A stretch of DNA of 64,000 nt from Actinoplanes octamycinicus (GCF_014205225.1 NZ_JACHNB010000001.1:7545501-7609500); one strand, 5' to 3'; shown: positions 27,221 through 38,693, counted from the stretch's first letter. Program-made: numbers and translations. Notes: generated by a model not told the origin, from the letters alone.

Positions 27221-27265
27221 CGTACCGGAAACTGGTCGGACCGCGCCCGAAGCGGACCGGACGCC
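27221..27265 (+). repeat. Dispersed 3'-flank element (CGTACCGGAAA type)
   Basis: It begins one base after the stop of the preceding gene: CGTACCGGAAACTGGTCGGA, then CCGCGCCCGAAGCGGACCGG. It is the closest relative of the 17746 copy. Confidence 0.7.
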
Positions 27266-27270
27266 AAAGG

Positions 27271-27303
27271 CGACGAGCCCGGCCGAGGTGGCCGGGCTCG
27301 TCG
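27271..27303. terminator. Bidirectional terminator hairpin
   Basis: CGACGAGCCCGGCC (27271-27284) pairs perfectly with GGCCGGGCTCGTCG (27290-27303) across a 5-nt loop. It sits between the convergent hypothetical gene and katG and can serve both. Confidence 0.85.
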
Positions 27304-27313
27304 GTGGGACGGA

Positions 27314-29982
<2,669 letters not shown>

Positions 29983-30056
29983 GCCGAAGACCTTAGACCC
30001 GTTTTCTGGAATCGATCAAGTTTTGGCGCACTTTTGTGGTGTGTCGCTTCCGACTG

Positions 30057-30815
30057 TCAGTCGAACGACGGGACGGCGCCCCGGGTGGCGCCGGAGCGAC
30101 CCTTCGGCTCCTCCCAGTCCTCCTGCCGGCCGAGCGCGGTCATGTCCAGGAACCCGTACGACCCGCCGGTCTGCTCGGTGCCCCGGGCGAACGTCGCATA
30201 GGTGTGGAAAATCGCCTCGCCGTCGCGCAGGAAGCAGCTCATCCCGGGCTGCTCCATCGGCATGTTGGCCGGGTCGAGCATCCAGTCCATCCCGGCCGCG
30301 CGCAGTTCGTCCGCGGTGCGGTAGTTGAACTCGATCGGGGCCACCGAGGCGTCCAGCGTGACGTGGAAGTCGTAGTTGAAGTCCGAGCCGAAGGACGAGT
30401 ACAGCGGGATCGACCAGCCCCGCTTCGCCCGGTAGGCCTCCAGCTTGGCGAGCGGGGCGCGGGCCACCACGGCGTACGAGGTGTCGCGCGCCGCCAGGTG
30501 CCGGAGCAGCCCGTCGTTGAGCTCGTCGACCGCGGCCGTGCAGCTGCAGCAACCGTCCTCCCACGCCGGGTCGAACATGAAGTGCTGCAGGATCAGCTGC
30601 CGCCGCCCGTCGAACAGCTCGCCCAGGGTGCGCGGACCGTCCGGCCCGTCGAAGGTGTACTCCTTCTCGATCCGTACCATCGGCAGCTCACGGCGCCGGG
30701 TGTTGAGTGCGTCCTTCGCCCGCACCGCCTCCTTCTCGCTGGTCAGCAGCGCGCGGCGGGCGGCCGTCCACTCATCGCGGGACACGATCTCCGGAAGGTT
30801 GTTGTTCGTCGTCAT
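30057..30815 (-). CDS. DUF899 thioredoxin-like protein
   Basis: 252 residues of the DUF899 family: SRDEWTAARRALLTSEKEAV at the start, the thioredoxin-like strand RQLILQHFMFDPAWEDGC with clustered cysteines GCCSCTAAVDELND, GWSIPLYSSFGSDFNYDFHV, and C-terminal VFHTYATFARGTEQ-like sequence (IFHTYATFARG). The family is predicted to be redox or peroxidase-like, without a proven reaction. Its ATG at 30815 lies 44 nt inside the 3' end of the sigma-factor gene, so the two are translationally linked and perhaps functionally linked. Confidence 0.85.
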   Translation of the reverse strand: MTTNNNLPEIVSRDEWTAARRALLTSEKEAVRAKDALNTRRRELPMVRIEKEYTFDGPDGPRTLGELFDGRRQLILQHFMFDPAWEDGCCSCTAAVDELNDGLLRHLAARDTSYAVVARAPLAKLEAYRAKRGWSIPLYSSFGSDFNYDFHVTLDASVAPIEFNYRTADELRAAGMDWMLDPANMPMEQPGMSCFLRDGEAIFHTYATFARGTEQTGGSYGFLDMTALGRQEDWEEPKGRSGATRGAVPSFD

Positions 30816-31752
30816 ACCGGTTGGACGTTCCCGCCGACGGATTTAATACGGTCGGCAGGCCGAAAACCGGGAACAGCCGGGTGTCCAGGAAGGTGTGCAG
30901 CCCGGCGATCCGGTCGCCGCGCACCTCGATCAGCTGGATCGACCAGGGCAGCCAGCGGTCGCCGTGCCGGCGGTAGTGGCCGTGCCCGGGCATCCCGTTC
31001 CCGGTGACCGGCACCAGCCGGGAGTCACGGCACTCGTGCCCCGGGCCGAGCAGGAAGCGGCCGATCTCGGCGGCGCCCCGGATCCAGGCGGCGATCGGCG
31101 GCATCGTCTGCACCGCGTCCTGGTGCAGCAGCGTGACGAGAGTGTCCACGTCGTACCGCTGGAAGGCGTCCGCATAGCGGGCGACCAGCGCTTTCTCGTC
31201 GCCGCTGAGGGCGCTGTCGGACACGCCGCGGCCGGCCAGGGTGGTCCGGGCCCGCTGCAGCATCGCGTTGACCGCGCCGGTGCTGGCCTCCAGCAGGGCC
31301 GCGACGTCGGCGGCCGGCCAGGCGAGCACGTCGCGCAGGATCAGCACGGCGCGCTGCCGGGCCGGCAGGTGCTGCAGCGCGGCGACGAAGGCGAGCCGGA
31401 TGGTGTCCCGGTCGGCGACCACGTCACCCGGGTCGGTGGGCAGCGGGGTCAGCCACAGCTGGTCGGCCGGCTCGGCCGGGGAGAAGGCCTCGACCGGCGA
31501 GGCCGGTCCGAGATCGATCGGGACCGCGCGCCGGCCGCGCTCGCGCAACAGGTCCAGGCAGACGTTGGTCGCGATCCGATAGATCCAGGTACGCACACTG
31601 GAGCGGCCCTCGAAGCTGTCGGCGCGCCGCCACGCCCGCAGCATCGTCTCCTGCGCGGCGTCGTCGGCCTCGAACGCCGAACCCAGCATCCGGTAGCAGT
31701 ACCCGACCAGCTCGGGCCGCAGCTCGGCGAACTGCTCGGCCACCACGGTCAT
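30772..31752 (-). CDS. ECF sigma factor with C-terminal SnoaL-like domain
   Basis: 326 residues. Region 2: LVGYCYRMLGSAFEADDAAQ and ETMLRAWRRADSFEGRSSVR. Region 4: LPARQRAVLILRDVLAWPAA followed by DVAALLEASTGAVNAMLQRA. Residues about 205-310 form an NTF2/SnoaL-like domain (VARYADAFQRYDVDTLVTLL, PPIAAWIRGAAEIGRFL), which takes the place of a separate anti-sigma factor in SigJ-type ECFs. Targets are unknown. ATG at 31752. Its 3' end overlaps the DUF899 gene by 44 bp, suggesting an oxidative or redox regulon. Confidence 0.88.
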   Translation of the reverse strand: MTVVAEQFAELRPELVGYCYRMLGSAFEADDAAQETMLRAWRRADSFEGRSSVRTWIYRIATNVCLDLLRERGRRAVPIDLGPASPVEAFSPAEPADQLWLTPLPTDPGDVVADRDTIRLAFVAALQHLPARQRAVLILRDVLAWPAADVAALLEASTGAVNAMLQRARTTLAGRGVSDSALSGDEKALVARYADAFQRYDVDTLVTLLHQDAVQTMPPIAAWIRGAAEIGRFLLGPGHECRDSRLVPVTGNGMPGHGHYRRHGDRWLPWSIQLIEVRGDRIAGLHTFLDTRLFPVFGLPTVLNPSAGTSNRYDDEQQPSGDRVPR

Positions 31753-31785
31753 GTCCGCGATCCTATCCGGATCACCGTCCCTCGC

Positions 31786-31815
31786 TTGCTAGCTATTTAG
31801 CTAAACTGCTATAAA
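31786..31815 (+). promoter_or_regulatory. Promoter and palindromic operator of the ArsR cassette
   Basis: TTGCTA (31786-31791), an 18-nt spacer and TATAAA (31810-31815) form a promoter 7 nt before the ATG. Within the spacer, TAGCTA-TT-TAGCTA (31790-31803) is a symmetric, A+T-rich site. Autorepression by the ArsR protein is inferred from position. Confidence 0.6.
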
Positions 31816-31822
31816 CCTCGGC

Positions 31823-32131
31823 ATGGATCAAGACGCAGGCGTGTTCCGCGCGCTGGCCGACCCGACCCGCCGGCAGATCCTCGAGGATCTCCGCGACGGC
31901 GAGCTGACCGCCGGCGAGATCGCCGACCGCTTCCCGATCAGCGGCCCGTCCATCTCGCGTCACCTCGGCGTGCTGCGCTCGGCCGGTCTGATCCGGGAGC
32001 GCCGCGAGGCGAACCGGATCTACTACGCGCTGGTCCCGGAGCGGCTGGCGCTCTGCGTCGGGCAGTTCCTCTCCGCCGTCTGCCCGGATCAGATCGTCGT
32101 GCGGCACCGCAGGAAGAAGGCCCAGCCGTGA
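31823..32131 (+). CDS. ArsR-family repressor (SdpR-like, non-metal type)
   Basis: 102 residues. The winged helix is clear: FRALADPTRRQILEDLRDGE, LTAGEIADRFPISGPSISRH, LGVLRSAGLIRERREANRIY. There are no clustered cysteines in the recognition helix, so metal sensing is unlikely; this resembles the autorepressor SdpR group. Its stop overlaps the GTG of the following DUF2071 gene by 4 nt. It heads a tightly packed cassette of four genes and sits just after a palindromic promoter. Confidence 0.88.
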   Translation: MDQDAGVFRALADPTRRQILEDLRDGELTAGEIADRFPISGPSISRHLGVLRSAGLIRERREANRIYYALVPERLALCVGQFLSAVCPDQIVVRHRRKKAQP

Positions 32132-32835
32132 GAACCCCTACGATGTCCGGCGTCATCGAGCGCCGCCTGCTGATCAACTACCGCACCGACCCGGACGCGG
32201 TCGCCCGGCTGCTGCCGGCCGGGATGCGCCCGCAGCTGATCAACGGGCACGCGGTGGCCGGCATCTGCCTGATCCGGCTCGGCCGGCTGCGCCCGCAGCC
32301 GTTGCCCGCCGCGGTCGGCATGCGCACCGAGAACGCCGCGCACCGCGTCGCCGTCGAGTGGGACACCCCGGACGGCGTGGCGAGCGGGGTCTACATCCCG
32401 CGCCGGGACACCGACTCGTGGGCGACCACGCTCGCCGGTGGCCGGCTCTTCCCCGGCGAGCACCACCGGGCCCGCTTCGACGTCGACGAGGACGACCGCG
32501 AGCTGCGAGTGGCGTTCCGCAGCACGGACGGCACCGGGGCGGTCCGCAGCCACGTGCGGATCACCGGCGGCTGGCCGGGCAGCAAGCTCTTCGACGACCT
32601 CGGCCAGGCGTCCGACTTCTTCCGGCGCGGCTGCGCCGGCTACTCCCCGACCAGCGCCGGCCGCGCCCTCGACGGCATGCGGCTGCACAGCGAGACCTGG
32701 GCCGTCGAGGCGGTCGAGCTGACCGAGGTGCACTCGACCTTCTTCGACCGGATCCCGGCCGAGCCGGACAGCGCCTTCCTGATGCGCGACCTGCCGGTAA
32801 CGTGGCACTCCCTGTCACCGATGCGGATGGACTGA
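32128..32835 (+). CDS. DUF2071-type protein of the ArsR cassette
   Basis: 235 residues. RRLLINYRTDPDAVARLLPA and GMRPQLINGHAVAGICLIRL match the start of DUF2071/acetoacetate decarboxylase-like proteins, with DTPDGVASGVYIPRRDTDSW and TWAVEAVELTEVHSTFFDRI further on. No catalytic assignment can be made. GTG at 32128 overlaps the ArsR stop; an ATG at 32143 is possible. The BtrH-like gene starts 2 nt after its stop. It is only distantly similar to the DUF2071 protein at 16192. Confidence 0.75.
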   Translation: MRTPTMSGVIERRLLINYRTDPDAVARLLPAGMRPQLINGHAVAGICLIRLGRLRPQPLPAAVGMRTENAAHRVAVEWDTPDGVASGVYIPRRDTDSWATTLAGGRLFPGEHHRARFDVDEDDRELRVAFRSTDGTGAVRSHVRITGGWPGSKLFDDLGQASDFFRRGCAGYSPTSAGRALDGMRLHSETWAVEAVELTEVHSTFFDRIPAEPDSAFLMRDLPVTWHSLSPMRMD

Positions 32836-32837
32836 CG

Positions 32838-33821
32838 ATGATCCTGGAGCGGGTGGCGTTCCCCGGCGGGCTGCACTGCGAGACCACCGCGCTCGGCGCG
32901 CTGCTCGGCCACGCCGGGCTGGAGCTGTCCGAGCCGATGATGTTCGGGCTCGGCGAGGGGCTCGGCTTCGTCTACTGGGACGCCAAGACGATGGACTTCC
33001 CGTTCCTCGGCGGCCGGTCCAAACCGATGATGGTCACCCGCACCCTCGCCGGGCATCTGGGCCTGGACCTGCGCGTCACCGAGACCGCATCGGCCGGCCG
33101 GGCCTGGCGCGCGGTCACCGACGCGCTGGACGCCGGACAGCCGGTCGGGTTGCAGCTCGACTGCTACCACCTGGACTACTTCACCACGAAGGTTCACTTC
33201 GGCGGGCACGTCGTCGCGATGTACGGCTACGACGACACCCGGGCGTACCTGATCGACACCGCCCAGCAGGGTGGCGCCGTCACCACGTCGCTGACCAGCC
33301 TGGCGCTGGCCCGGTCCGAGCGCGGCCCGATGACCGCGCGGAACCTCTCGTTCACGATCGCCACCCCGCCGGGCCCGCCCGACCTGGCCGCCGCGATCCG
33401 GCAGGCGATCCGCGGCAACGCCGAGACCTTCCTCAACCCGCCGATCGCCAACCTCGGCCACCGCGGCATCGCCAAGGCCGCCACGCAGGTCAAGAAGTGG
33501 CTGGCCCGGTCCGCCGACCCGGGCCGGGACCTGCCGCTGGCCGCCTCGCTGATGGAACGCGGCGGCACCGGCGGCAGCCTGTTCCGCGCCGTGTATCGCG
33601 ACTTCCTCGCCGAGGCCGCCACCCTGATCGACGACGACAGCCTGCGCCGCGGTCATCAGCTCTACACCGAGATCGCTCCGCTGTGGACCGAGGTCGCGAC
33701 GCACCTCACCGTCGCCGGCGAGACCGCCGACCCCGCGCACCTGGCCCAGGCCTCGAAGATTCTCGCCGACCTCGCCCTGCGCGAGCGCGAAGCCATGACC
33801 GTCCTGGCCGAGATCCGATGA
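32838..33821 (+). CDS. BtrH_N/DUF4872 papain-fold protein
   Basis: 327 residues. The first 150 residues resemble the BtrH N-terminal domain: LHCETTALGALLGHAGLELS with Cys14, MFGLGEGLGFVYWDAKT, and a conserved His-Asp pair in HFGGHVVAMYGYDDTRAYLI (His about 124) and LIDTAQQGG. The rest matches DUF4872 (LRRGHQLYTEIAPLWTEVAT). BtrH itself is an acyltransferase moving an acyl group from a carrier protein to an aminoglycoside; whether this protein acts as acyltransferase or peptidase is unknown. No peptide synthetase or carrier protein lies nearby. Its last 4 nt overlap the next gene. Confidence 0.78.
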   Translation: MILERVAFPGGLHCETTALGALLGHAGLELSEPMMFGLGEGLGFVYWDAKTMDFPFLGGRSKPMMVTRTLAGHLGLDLRVTETASAGRAWRAVTDALDAGQPVGLQLDCYHLDYFTTKVHFGGHVVAMYGYDDTRAYLIDTAQQGGAVTTSLTSLALARSERGPMTARNLSFTIATPPGPPDLAAAIRQAIRGNAETFLNPPIANLGHRGIAKAATQVKKWLARSADPGRDLPLAASLMERGGTGGSLFRAVYRDFLAEAATLIDDDSLRRGHQLYTEIAPLWTEVATHLTVAGETADPAHLAQASKILADLALREREAMTVLAEIR

Positions 33822-34261
33822 CCCCGATGCCCGGGTGGAAGATCGGTCAGGACATCCAAGACCTTCTTGCGTACGCGAAAGCCGAAGGCGCCGCGGGCTA
33901 TGAGGTGCACGAGGTCCGGCTGTGTCAGTGCGCGTCATGCGGCGGCCGCGTCTTCGGCCTGCACGGCGACCCGGAGGAGAACACGGCGAAGCGCCTGTGC
34001 CGTGGATGCGGCCGGGAGCACTTCATCGCGGACAGCGGCGACTACTGGGACGACAGCAAGGCCGGCATCATGGTCTGCGAGTGCGACGGTGACAGCGACG
34101 AGGAGGACTTCGAGCTCGCCGTGGCCTTCTCGCTCTACGAGGGCGGGGACGGCATCCGGGCGCTCGCCGTCAGCAGCCGCTGCGTCGCCTGCGGCCGCCT
34201 CGGCTACTGGGACGACTGGATGGTCCGCAGCGGCGACCTGCACCTGCTCGACCTCGCCTAA
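33818..34261 (+). CDS. Cys-rich (zinc-ribbon-like) hypothetical protein
   Basis: 147 residues, not recognised as a named family. It has several CxxC pairs (VRLCQCASCGGRVFGLHGD, AKRLCRGCGREHF, SSRCVACGRLGYWDDW) that could bind one or two zinc ions, and a very acidic central segment (CECDGDSDEEDFELAV). The start ATG at 33818 overlaps the stop of the BtrH-like gene (ATGA), so it belongs to the ArsR cassette. It has no signal peptide or membrane helix. It could be an adaptor or immunity-like partner, but that is speculation. Confidence 0.7.
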   Translation: MTPMPGWKIGQDIQDLLAYAKAEGAAGYEVHEVRLCQCASCGGRVFGLHGDPEENTAKRLCRGCGREHFIADSGDYWDDSKAGIMVCECDGDSDEEDFELAVAFSLYEGGDGIRALAVSSRCVACGRLGYWDDWMVRSGDLHLLDLA

Positions 34262-34449
34262 CGTCGGGTGCCGCTGGTCTACCGCGCTCCCGTGAGTGAC
34301 CTTGACGAGCTTCTGCCCCGGTCCGGGGGTGGGGGCGCCCGGCCTGCCCGCCGCGGCCGGGCTCTGGGGCAGCCGGGGAGAACCGGCGGGGCGGAACTCG
34401 CCGCTCTTGCGGCCGGGCTGACCCACCCGGGACTGCTCGTCTCGCGGAG

Positions 34450-36228
34450 TCAGGCGTCCACGGTGCGCGGGCCGACCGGCTCGGGGGTGGACGGCGTCGT
34501 GGTGTGCCAGGCGGCGACCAGGCCGGCGTACGGGCCCGGCTCGGACCGGAGGAGATCGTGCGGGCCGGTCTGGGCGAGGCGGCCGTCGGCGAAGACCAGG
34601 ATGCGGTCGGCGGCCTCGGCGGTCGGGATGCGGTGGGCGATCGAGATGGTGGTGCGGCCGCGGGTCAGCTCGGTCAGGGCGCGCTGCACGGCGGCGTCGG
34701 TCTGCTGGTCGACGCCCGAGGTGGACTCGTCGAAGATGACCAGGTCCGGGTCGGCCAGGGCGGTGCGGGCCAGGGCGACCAGCTGGCGTTCGCCGATCGA
34801 GAGGCGCTGGCCGCGGACACCGACCGGGGTGTCCAGCCCGGCCGGCAGGGTGGCCAGCCAGTCGCGCAGGCCGAGCCGGTCGACGATGCGCTGCGCGTCG
34901 GCCTCGGAGGCTTCCGGCGTACCGACAAGAATGTTGTCCTTGATCGTCCCATCGAAGAGGAACGGATCCTGCGGGACGATCACCACTCGGCCGGCCAGGT
35001 CGCCCACGGAGTCCAGCAGAACCCCGGACAACCGGATCGTGCCGGAAGCTGCCGTCACCCGACGCGTCAGCAGCTTGGCGAAGGTCGACTTCCCCGACCC
35101 GGTCCGCCCCACCACCGCGACATGCTCGCCCGCCGTGATCCGCACCGACACGTCGTGCAGCACCAGCGGCCCGCCGGGATAACGAGCGGAGACATCCGCC
35201 AGGTCGACGCTGATCGGGCCGGGCGGCAGGGCGACACCACCGGAAGCCCGCTCCGGCGGGGTGGAGACCAGCTCCAGCGCCCGACGCCACCCGGTCAACG
35301 CGTTCTGCGCCTCCCCCAGGCTCTGCACCACGAACTGCAACGGCCGCACGAAGAACGTCACCAGGAACACCATGGCCACCACCTGCCCGGCCGTGAAGCC
35401 GCCCCACCACACCCCGCCGAGCAGCACGGTCACCGTCATCGTGGAGATCGCCAGCTCGCCCAGCGACGCGTTCCCGTGCAGCGGCACCAGCGTGCCGATC
35501 AGGCTGTCCCGGGCCCGGTCGACCGCCCGGTCCAGCTTGCGCCGGGTGCGTTCCTGGGTGCCGGTCGAGCGGATCAGCGGGCCGCCGGTCACCGACTCGG
35601 CCACCGCGCTCTGCATCGCCGACAGGTCGCGGCGGGCCCGGTCGAACCGGCGCGCGATGATCCGCTGGGTCCGGGTCATCGCCGCGATCAGCACCGCGGT
35701 GATCAGCAGCACCGGCACCGCCAGCTGCCAGCCGTAGACCAGCAGGATGCCGGTCGCGATCAGCAGCTGGGCGGCGTTGGTCAGGAACTGGATGCCGCCG
35801 CCCTGCAGGAACGTGGTGACCTGGTCCAGGTCGCCGGTCAGCCGGCTGACCAGGTCGGCGCTGGGCACCCGGTCGGCGGTGGCGGCGGCCATGTCGTGCA
35901 CCCGGCGCAGCCCGTCGCGGCGCAGCCCGGCCAGCGCCGCCTCGACCTTGCCCTGCAGACGGCGGTTGAGCAGCAACGACGAGATGCCGGCGAGCAGCAC
36001 CGCGCCGACCCCGACCGCGACGGCCGGGCCGACCGTGCCCGGCGCCAGCCCGGCGTCGATCACGTGCTGCACGGTGAGCGGCGCGATGATCCGGCCGGCG
36101 CCGGCCAGCAGCGCGAGCAGCCCGGTCGCGAGCAGACCCTGCCGCAGCTGCGGGGACTCCCGGACGGCGACGGCGATCAGCCGCCGTGGCCGGCTCCCGC
36201 TCAGGTCGGTCAGCAGCTCAGTGGACAT
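34450..36228 (-). CDS. ABC exporter half-transporter with complete ATPase site motifs
   Basis: 592 residues: six-helix membrane domain (about 1-320) then ATPase. Walker A VAVVGRTGSGKSTFAKLL, signature RLSIGERQLVALARTAL (variant LSIGE), Walker B LVIFDESTSGVDQQT with the catalytic Glu, and H-loop TTISIAHRIPTAEA are all present. The preceding gene encodes a second half-transporter whose own Walker B and H-loop are degenerate. The two overlap by 11 bp and probably form a heterodimer with one active and one weak ATP site, as in BmrCD-type drug or lipid exporters. The substrate is unknown. Confidence 0.9.
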   Translation of the reverse strand: MSTELLTDLSGSRPRRLIAVAVRESPQLRQGLLATGLLALLAGAGRIIAPLTVQHVIDAGLAPGTVGPAVAVGVGAVLLAGISSLLLNRRLQGKVEAALAGLRRDGLRRVHDMAAATADRVPSADLVSRLTGDLDQVTTFLQGGGIQFLTNAAQLLIATGILLVYGWQLAVPVLLITAVLIAAMTRTQRIIARRFDRARRDLSAMQSAVAESVTGGPLIRSTGTQERTRRKLDRAVDRARDSLIGTLVPLHGNASLGELAISTMTVTVLLGGVWWGGFTAGQVVAMVFLVTFFVRPLQFVVQSLGEAQNALTGWRRALELVSTPPERASGGVALPPGPISVDLADVSARYPGGPLVLHDVSVRITAGEHVAVVGRTGSGKSTFAKLLTRRVTAASGTIRLSGVLLDSVGDLAGRVVIVPQDPFLFDGTIKDNILVGTPEASEADAQRIVDRLGLRDWLATLPAGLDTPVGVRGQRLSIGERQLVALARTALADPDLVIFDESTSGVDQQTDAAVQRALTELTRGRTTISIAHRIPTAEAADRILVFADGRLAQTGPHDLLRSEPGPYAGLVAAWHTTTPSTPEPVGPRTVDA

Positions 36229-37906
36229 CGGAGATCCGCCCCTCGTGAAGCATCACCGTTCGGTCGGCCAGCGTGCGCGGACCCGGCCGGCTGGTGCTGA
36301 TCAGGACCGTCGGGCCGGGTTCCGCGGCGAGCCCGGCCAGCACCTGCTGCTCCACCCGGGCGTCCAGCGCCGAGGTGAAGTCGTCCAGGATCAGCAGCCG
36401 CGGCCGCCGCAGCAGCGCCCGGGCCAGGCAGATCCGCTGCCGCTGCCCGCCGGAGAGGGTGGCGCCGCGCTCGCCGACCACGGTGTCCAGCCCGTCCGGC
36501 AGCCCGCGCACGATCTCGTCGGCGGCCGCCCGGCGCAGCGCGGCCCACAGCTCGTCGTCGCGATGGCGGCCGTCCAGCACCAGGTTGTCCCGGATCGACT
36601 CGGCGAACAAGAACGGGCTCTGCGACACCGTCGCCACGTGCGCCGGCACCGCGCGCCCGGCCAGCTCGCGCACGTCGACGCCGTCCAGCAGCACGCTCCC
36701 GGTGTCCGCGTGGATCTGCCCGCCGGCCAGGTCGAGCAGCGTGGTCTTGCCGGCGCCGACCGGGCCGACCACCACGGTCACGGTGCCCGGTTCGAGCACC
36801 AGGTCGAGGTCCGCGACCAGCTGGCGGCCCTGCCGGCTGACGCCGGCGCCGCGCAGGTCGACCCGCATCGGTCGCGATCCGCTGAGATCGAGACTCCCTT
36901 CCGGTACGAGGTGAGCACTGCCCAGCACCCCCTGAACCCGCTCCCGCCCGGCCGCGGACATCGGCAGCATGGACAGGAACCGGCTGATCACGTTCAGCGG
37001 GATGGCGATCGTGATCAGCAGGTAGACCACGCCGACCAGCGCGCCGACGCTGAGCGTGCCCTGCTGCACCCGCGGCGCCCCGAAGGCCAGCACCACCAGG
37101 ACAGCGGCGGTCGGCAGCAGCTCCAGCAGCGGGTCGAAGACCGAGCTGACCGCGGCCATCCGCAGGTCCGCCTCGCGCAGCCGCTCCACCCCGGGCGCGA
37201 ACCGGGCGTCCTCCCGCTCGACCAGCCCCAGGCTGCGGACCACCGGGCCGCCCTCGATCGACTCGTGCGCGACCCCGCTGACCACCCCGCGGGCGGCCTG
37301 CGCGTCCCGGGCCCGCGGCGCCAGCAGCCGCTGGTAGGTCACGTTCAGCGCGAGCACCAGCACCACCAGGGCCAGCCCGACCAGGCCGAGGCCGAGCGCT
37401 TGGCGGAACAGCTCGGTGAGCGCGAGCAGCAGCATGAACACCATGCCCACGGCGAAGTAGGCGAACTGCATCGGCGACCAGAGCGCGTCCACGTCGCCGC
37501 CGGCGTGCGCGAGCAGCCGGCCGGGCGAGCGCTCCCGGTGCCAGTCCGGGTGCAGCCGGAGGTAGCGGTGCACGACGGCGCGCCGGGTCTCGGCCTGCGC
37601 GCGGTACTGCACCCGGCCGGTGCTGACCCCGCGGATCAGGATGGTCAGCCAGCGGGCGGCCGAGACGCCGAGCACGAACAACGCGCTGAGCCACCAGGCG
37701 CTCGCCGGCACCGGCTCACCGGAGAGCGCCGGGACGACCAGGTGGTCGGTGGCCCAGGCGATCGCGGACGCGCCGGCCACCATGGTGGACCCGTTGACCA
37801 GCCCGGCCACGGTGGCCACCGCGGCGGCGCCGGGGTTGGCCCGGGCGCCGGCGAACTGGGTGGCCAGCGCGGACCTGCGGCGCAGGTCGGGCAGCGCGAG
37901 GCTCAC
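36218..37906 (-). CDS. ABC exporter half-transporter with degenerate ATPase motifs
   Basis: 562 residues, six-helix domain plus ATPase. Walker A TVVVGPVGAGKTTLLDLAGG and signature GATLSGGQRQRICLARALL are canonical. Walker B ends LLILDDFTSALDARV, with Asp in the place of the catalytic Glu, and the H-loop reads TVLISTSRPGPRTL with no His. Such changes mark the non-hydrolysing half of heterodimeric exporters. GTG at 37906 overlaps the hydrolase stop by 4 nt, and the gene overlaps the partner by 11 bp, so all three are one operon. Confidence 0.88.
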   Translation of the reverse strand: MSLALPDLRRRSALATQFAGARANPGAAAVATVAGLVNGSTMVAGASAIAWATDHLVVPALSGEPVPASAWWLSALFVLGVSAARWLTILIRGVSTGRVQYRAQAETRRAVVHRYLRLHPDWHRERSPGRLLAHAGGDVDALWSPMQFAYFAVGMVFMLLLALTELFRQALGLGLVGLALVVLVLALNVTYQRLLAPRARDAQAARGVVSGVAHESIEGGPVVRSLGLVEREDARFAPGVERLREADLRMAAVSSVFDPLLELLPTAAVLVVLAFGAPRVQQGTLSVGALVGVVYLLITIAIPLNVISRFLSMLPMSAAGRERVQGVLGSAHLVPEGSLDLSGSRPMRVDLRGAGVSRQGRQLVADLDLVLEPGTVTVVVGPVGAGKTTLLDLAGGQIHADTGSVLLDGVDVRELAGRAVPAHVATVSQSPFLFAESIRDNLVLDGRHRDDELWAALRRAAADEIVRGLPDGLDTVVGERGATLSGGQRQRICLARALLRRPRLLILDDFTSALDARVEQQVLAGLAAEPGPTVLISTSRPGPRTLADRTVMLHEGRISDVH

Positions 37907-38640
37907 GCGTTCTTCCGCTCGGGTCGGGCGATCGGGGCGCCGGCGCGGAGCCGCTCCAGGAACAGCACGATGGACGCGGCGACGGTCCGGTGGGTCTGGT
38001 CGTTGAGCACGTCGTGTGGGGCGCCGGCGATGCTCAGCAGGTCGGCGCGAGGCACCGTGGCGTACCACCGGCGGATGCCCTCGAGCGGGCTGATCGGGTC
38101 CCGCTCGCCGTGCAGGCCGAGGACCGGCACGGTGATCTCGCCGGGGTCGTCCGGATGGAACCAGTCGGCGGGCAGGTCGGTGAAGAGCTCGCCGGGCCGG
38201 ACGCCGTCGTCGCTGATCCGCCGGCGGTGGGCCGGGCAGGCGGACCGGGCGTCCAGTTCGGCCGCCCAGTCGCGGTGCGGCGCGGCCTGCGGCGAGGCGG
38301 GCAGGCCGGCGAGGATCAGCGCGGAGGCGCGGGGCAGGCGGCGGGTCGCGGCCAGGCTGGCGGCGAACGCGGCGCCGGCGTCCGAGCCGACCACGATCCG
38401 CGGTGTCGCAGGCTCGGCGCCGGCCAGCAGCGCGGTCAGCTGCTCCCGGCTGCGGACCGGGTCGTCGCTGGGCGCGGTGACGGCGTGCACCCGGTACGCG
38501 TCGGCGGCGAGCCGGCGCCCGAAGCGCTCGTAGACCCGCGGCGACTCGCCGCGCCCGGGCAGGACGATCAGCGTGCCGCGTGGCGGGAGGGAGTCCGGCT
38601 CGGTCCAGGTCAGAACGGTGTCCTCGGAGGCGAGGGTCAT
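37903..38640 (-). CDS. Alpha/beta hydrolase in the ABC exporter operon
   Basis: 245 residues. Fold features: RGTLIVLPGRGESPRVYERF, the nucleophile elbow PRIVVGSDAGAAFAASLA (GSDAG), acid in LGLHGERDPISPLEGIRRWY and His in SIAGAPHDVLNDQTHRTV. The Arg-rich PAHRRRISDDGVR insert is a lid-like feature. The reaction is unknown; the coupling with an exporter suggests it processes the exported molecule or a precursor. ATG at 38640. A near-perfect inverted repeat lies 21-53 nt upstream and may be the operator of the operon. Confidence 0.8.
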   Translation of the reverse strand: MTLASEDTVLTWTEPDSLPPRGTLIVLPGRGESPRVYERFGRRLAADAYRVHAVTAPSDDPVRSREQLTALLAGAEPATPRIVVGSDAGAAFAASLAATRRLPRASALILAGLPASPQAAPHRDWAAELDARSACPAHRRRISDDGVRPGELFTDLPADWFHPDDPGEITVPVLGLHGERDPISPLEGIRRWYATVPRADLLSIAGAPHDVLNDQTHRTVAASIVLFLERLRAGAPIARPERKNA

Positions 38641-38660
38641 GCGGCGGCCTTCCGGTGCGT

Positions 38661-38693
38661 AAACCCTATTACACCCACCAATCTAATAGGTTT
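38661..38693. promoter_or_regulatory. A+T-rich inverted repeat upstream of the hydrolase-ABC operon
   Basis: AAACCCTATTA (38661-38671) pairs with TAATAGGTTT (38684-38693) apart from one extra C. It lies in the shared upstream region of the hydrolase-ABC operon (minus) and the reductase gene (plus), so it could regulate either. No regulator gene is adjacent. Confidence 0.5.
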
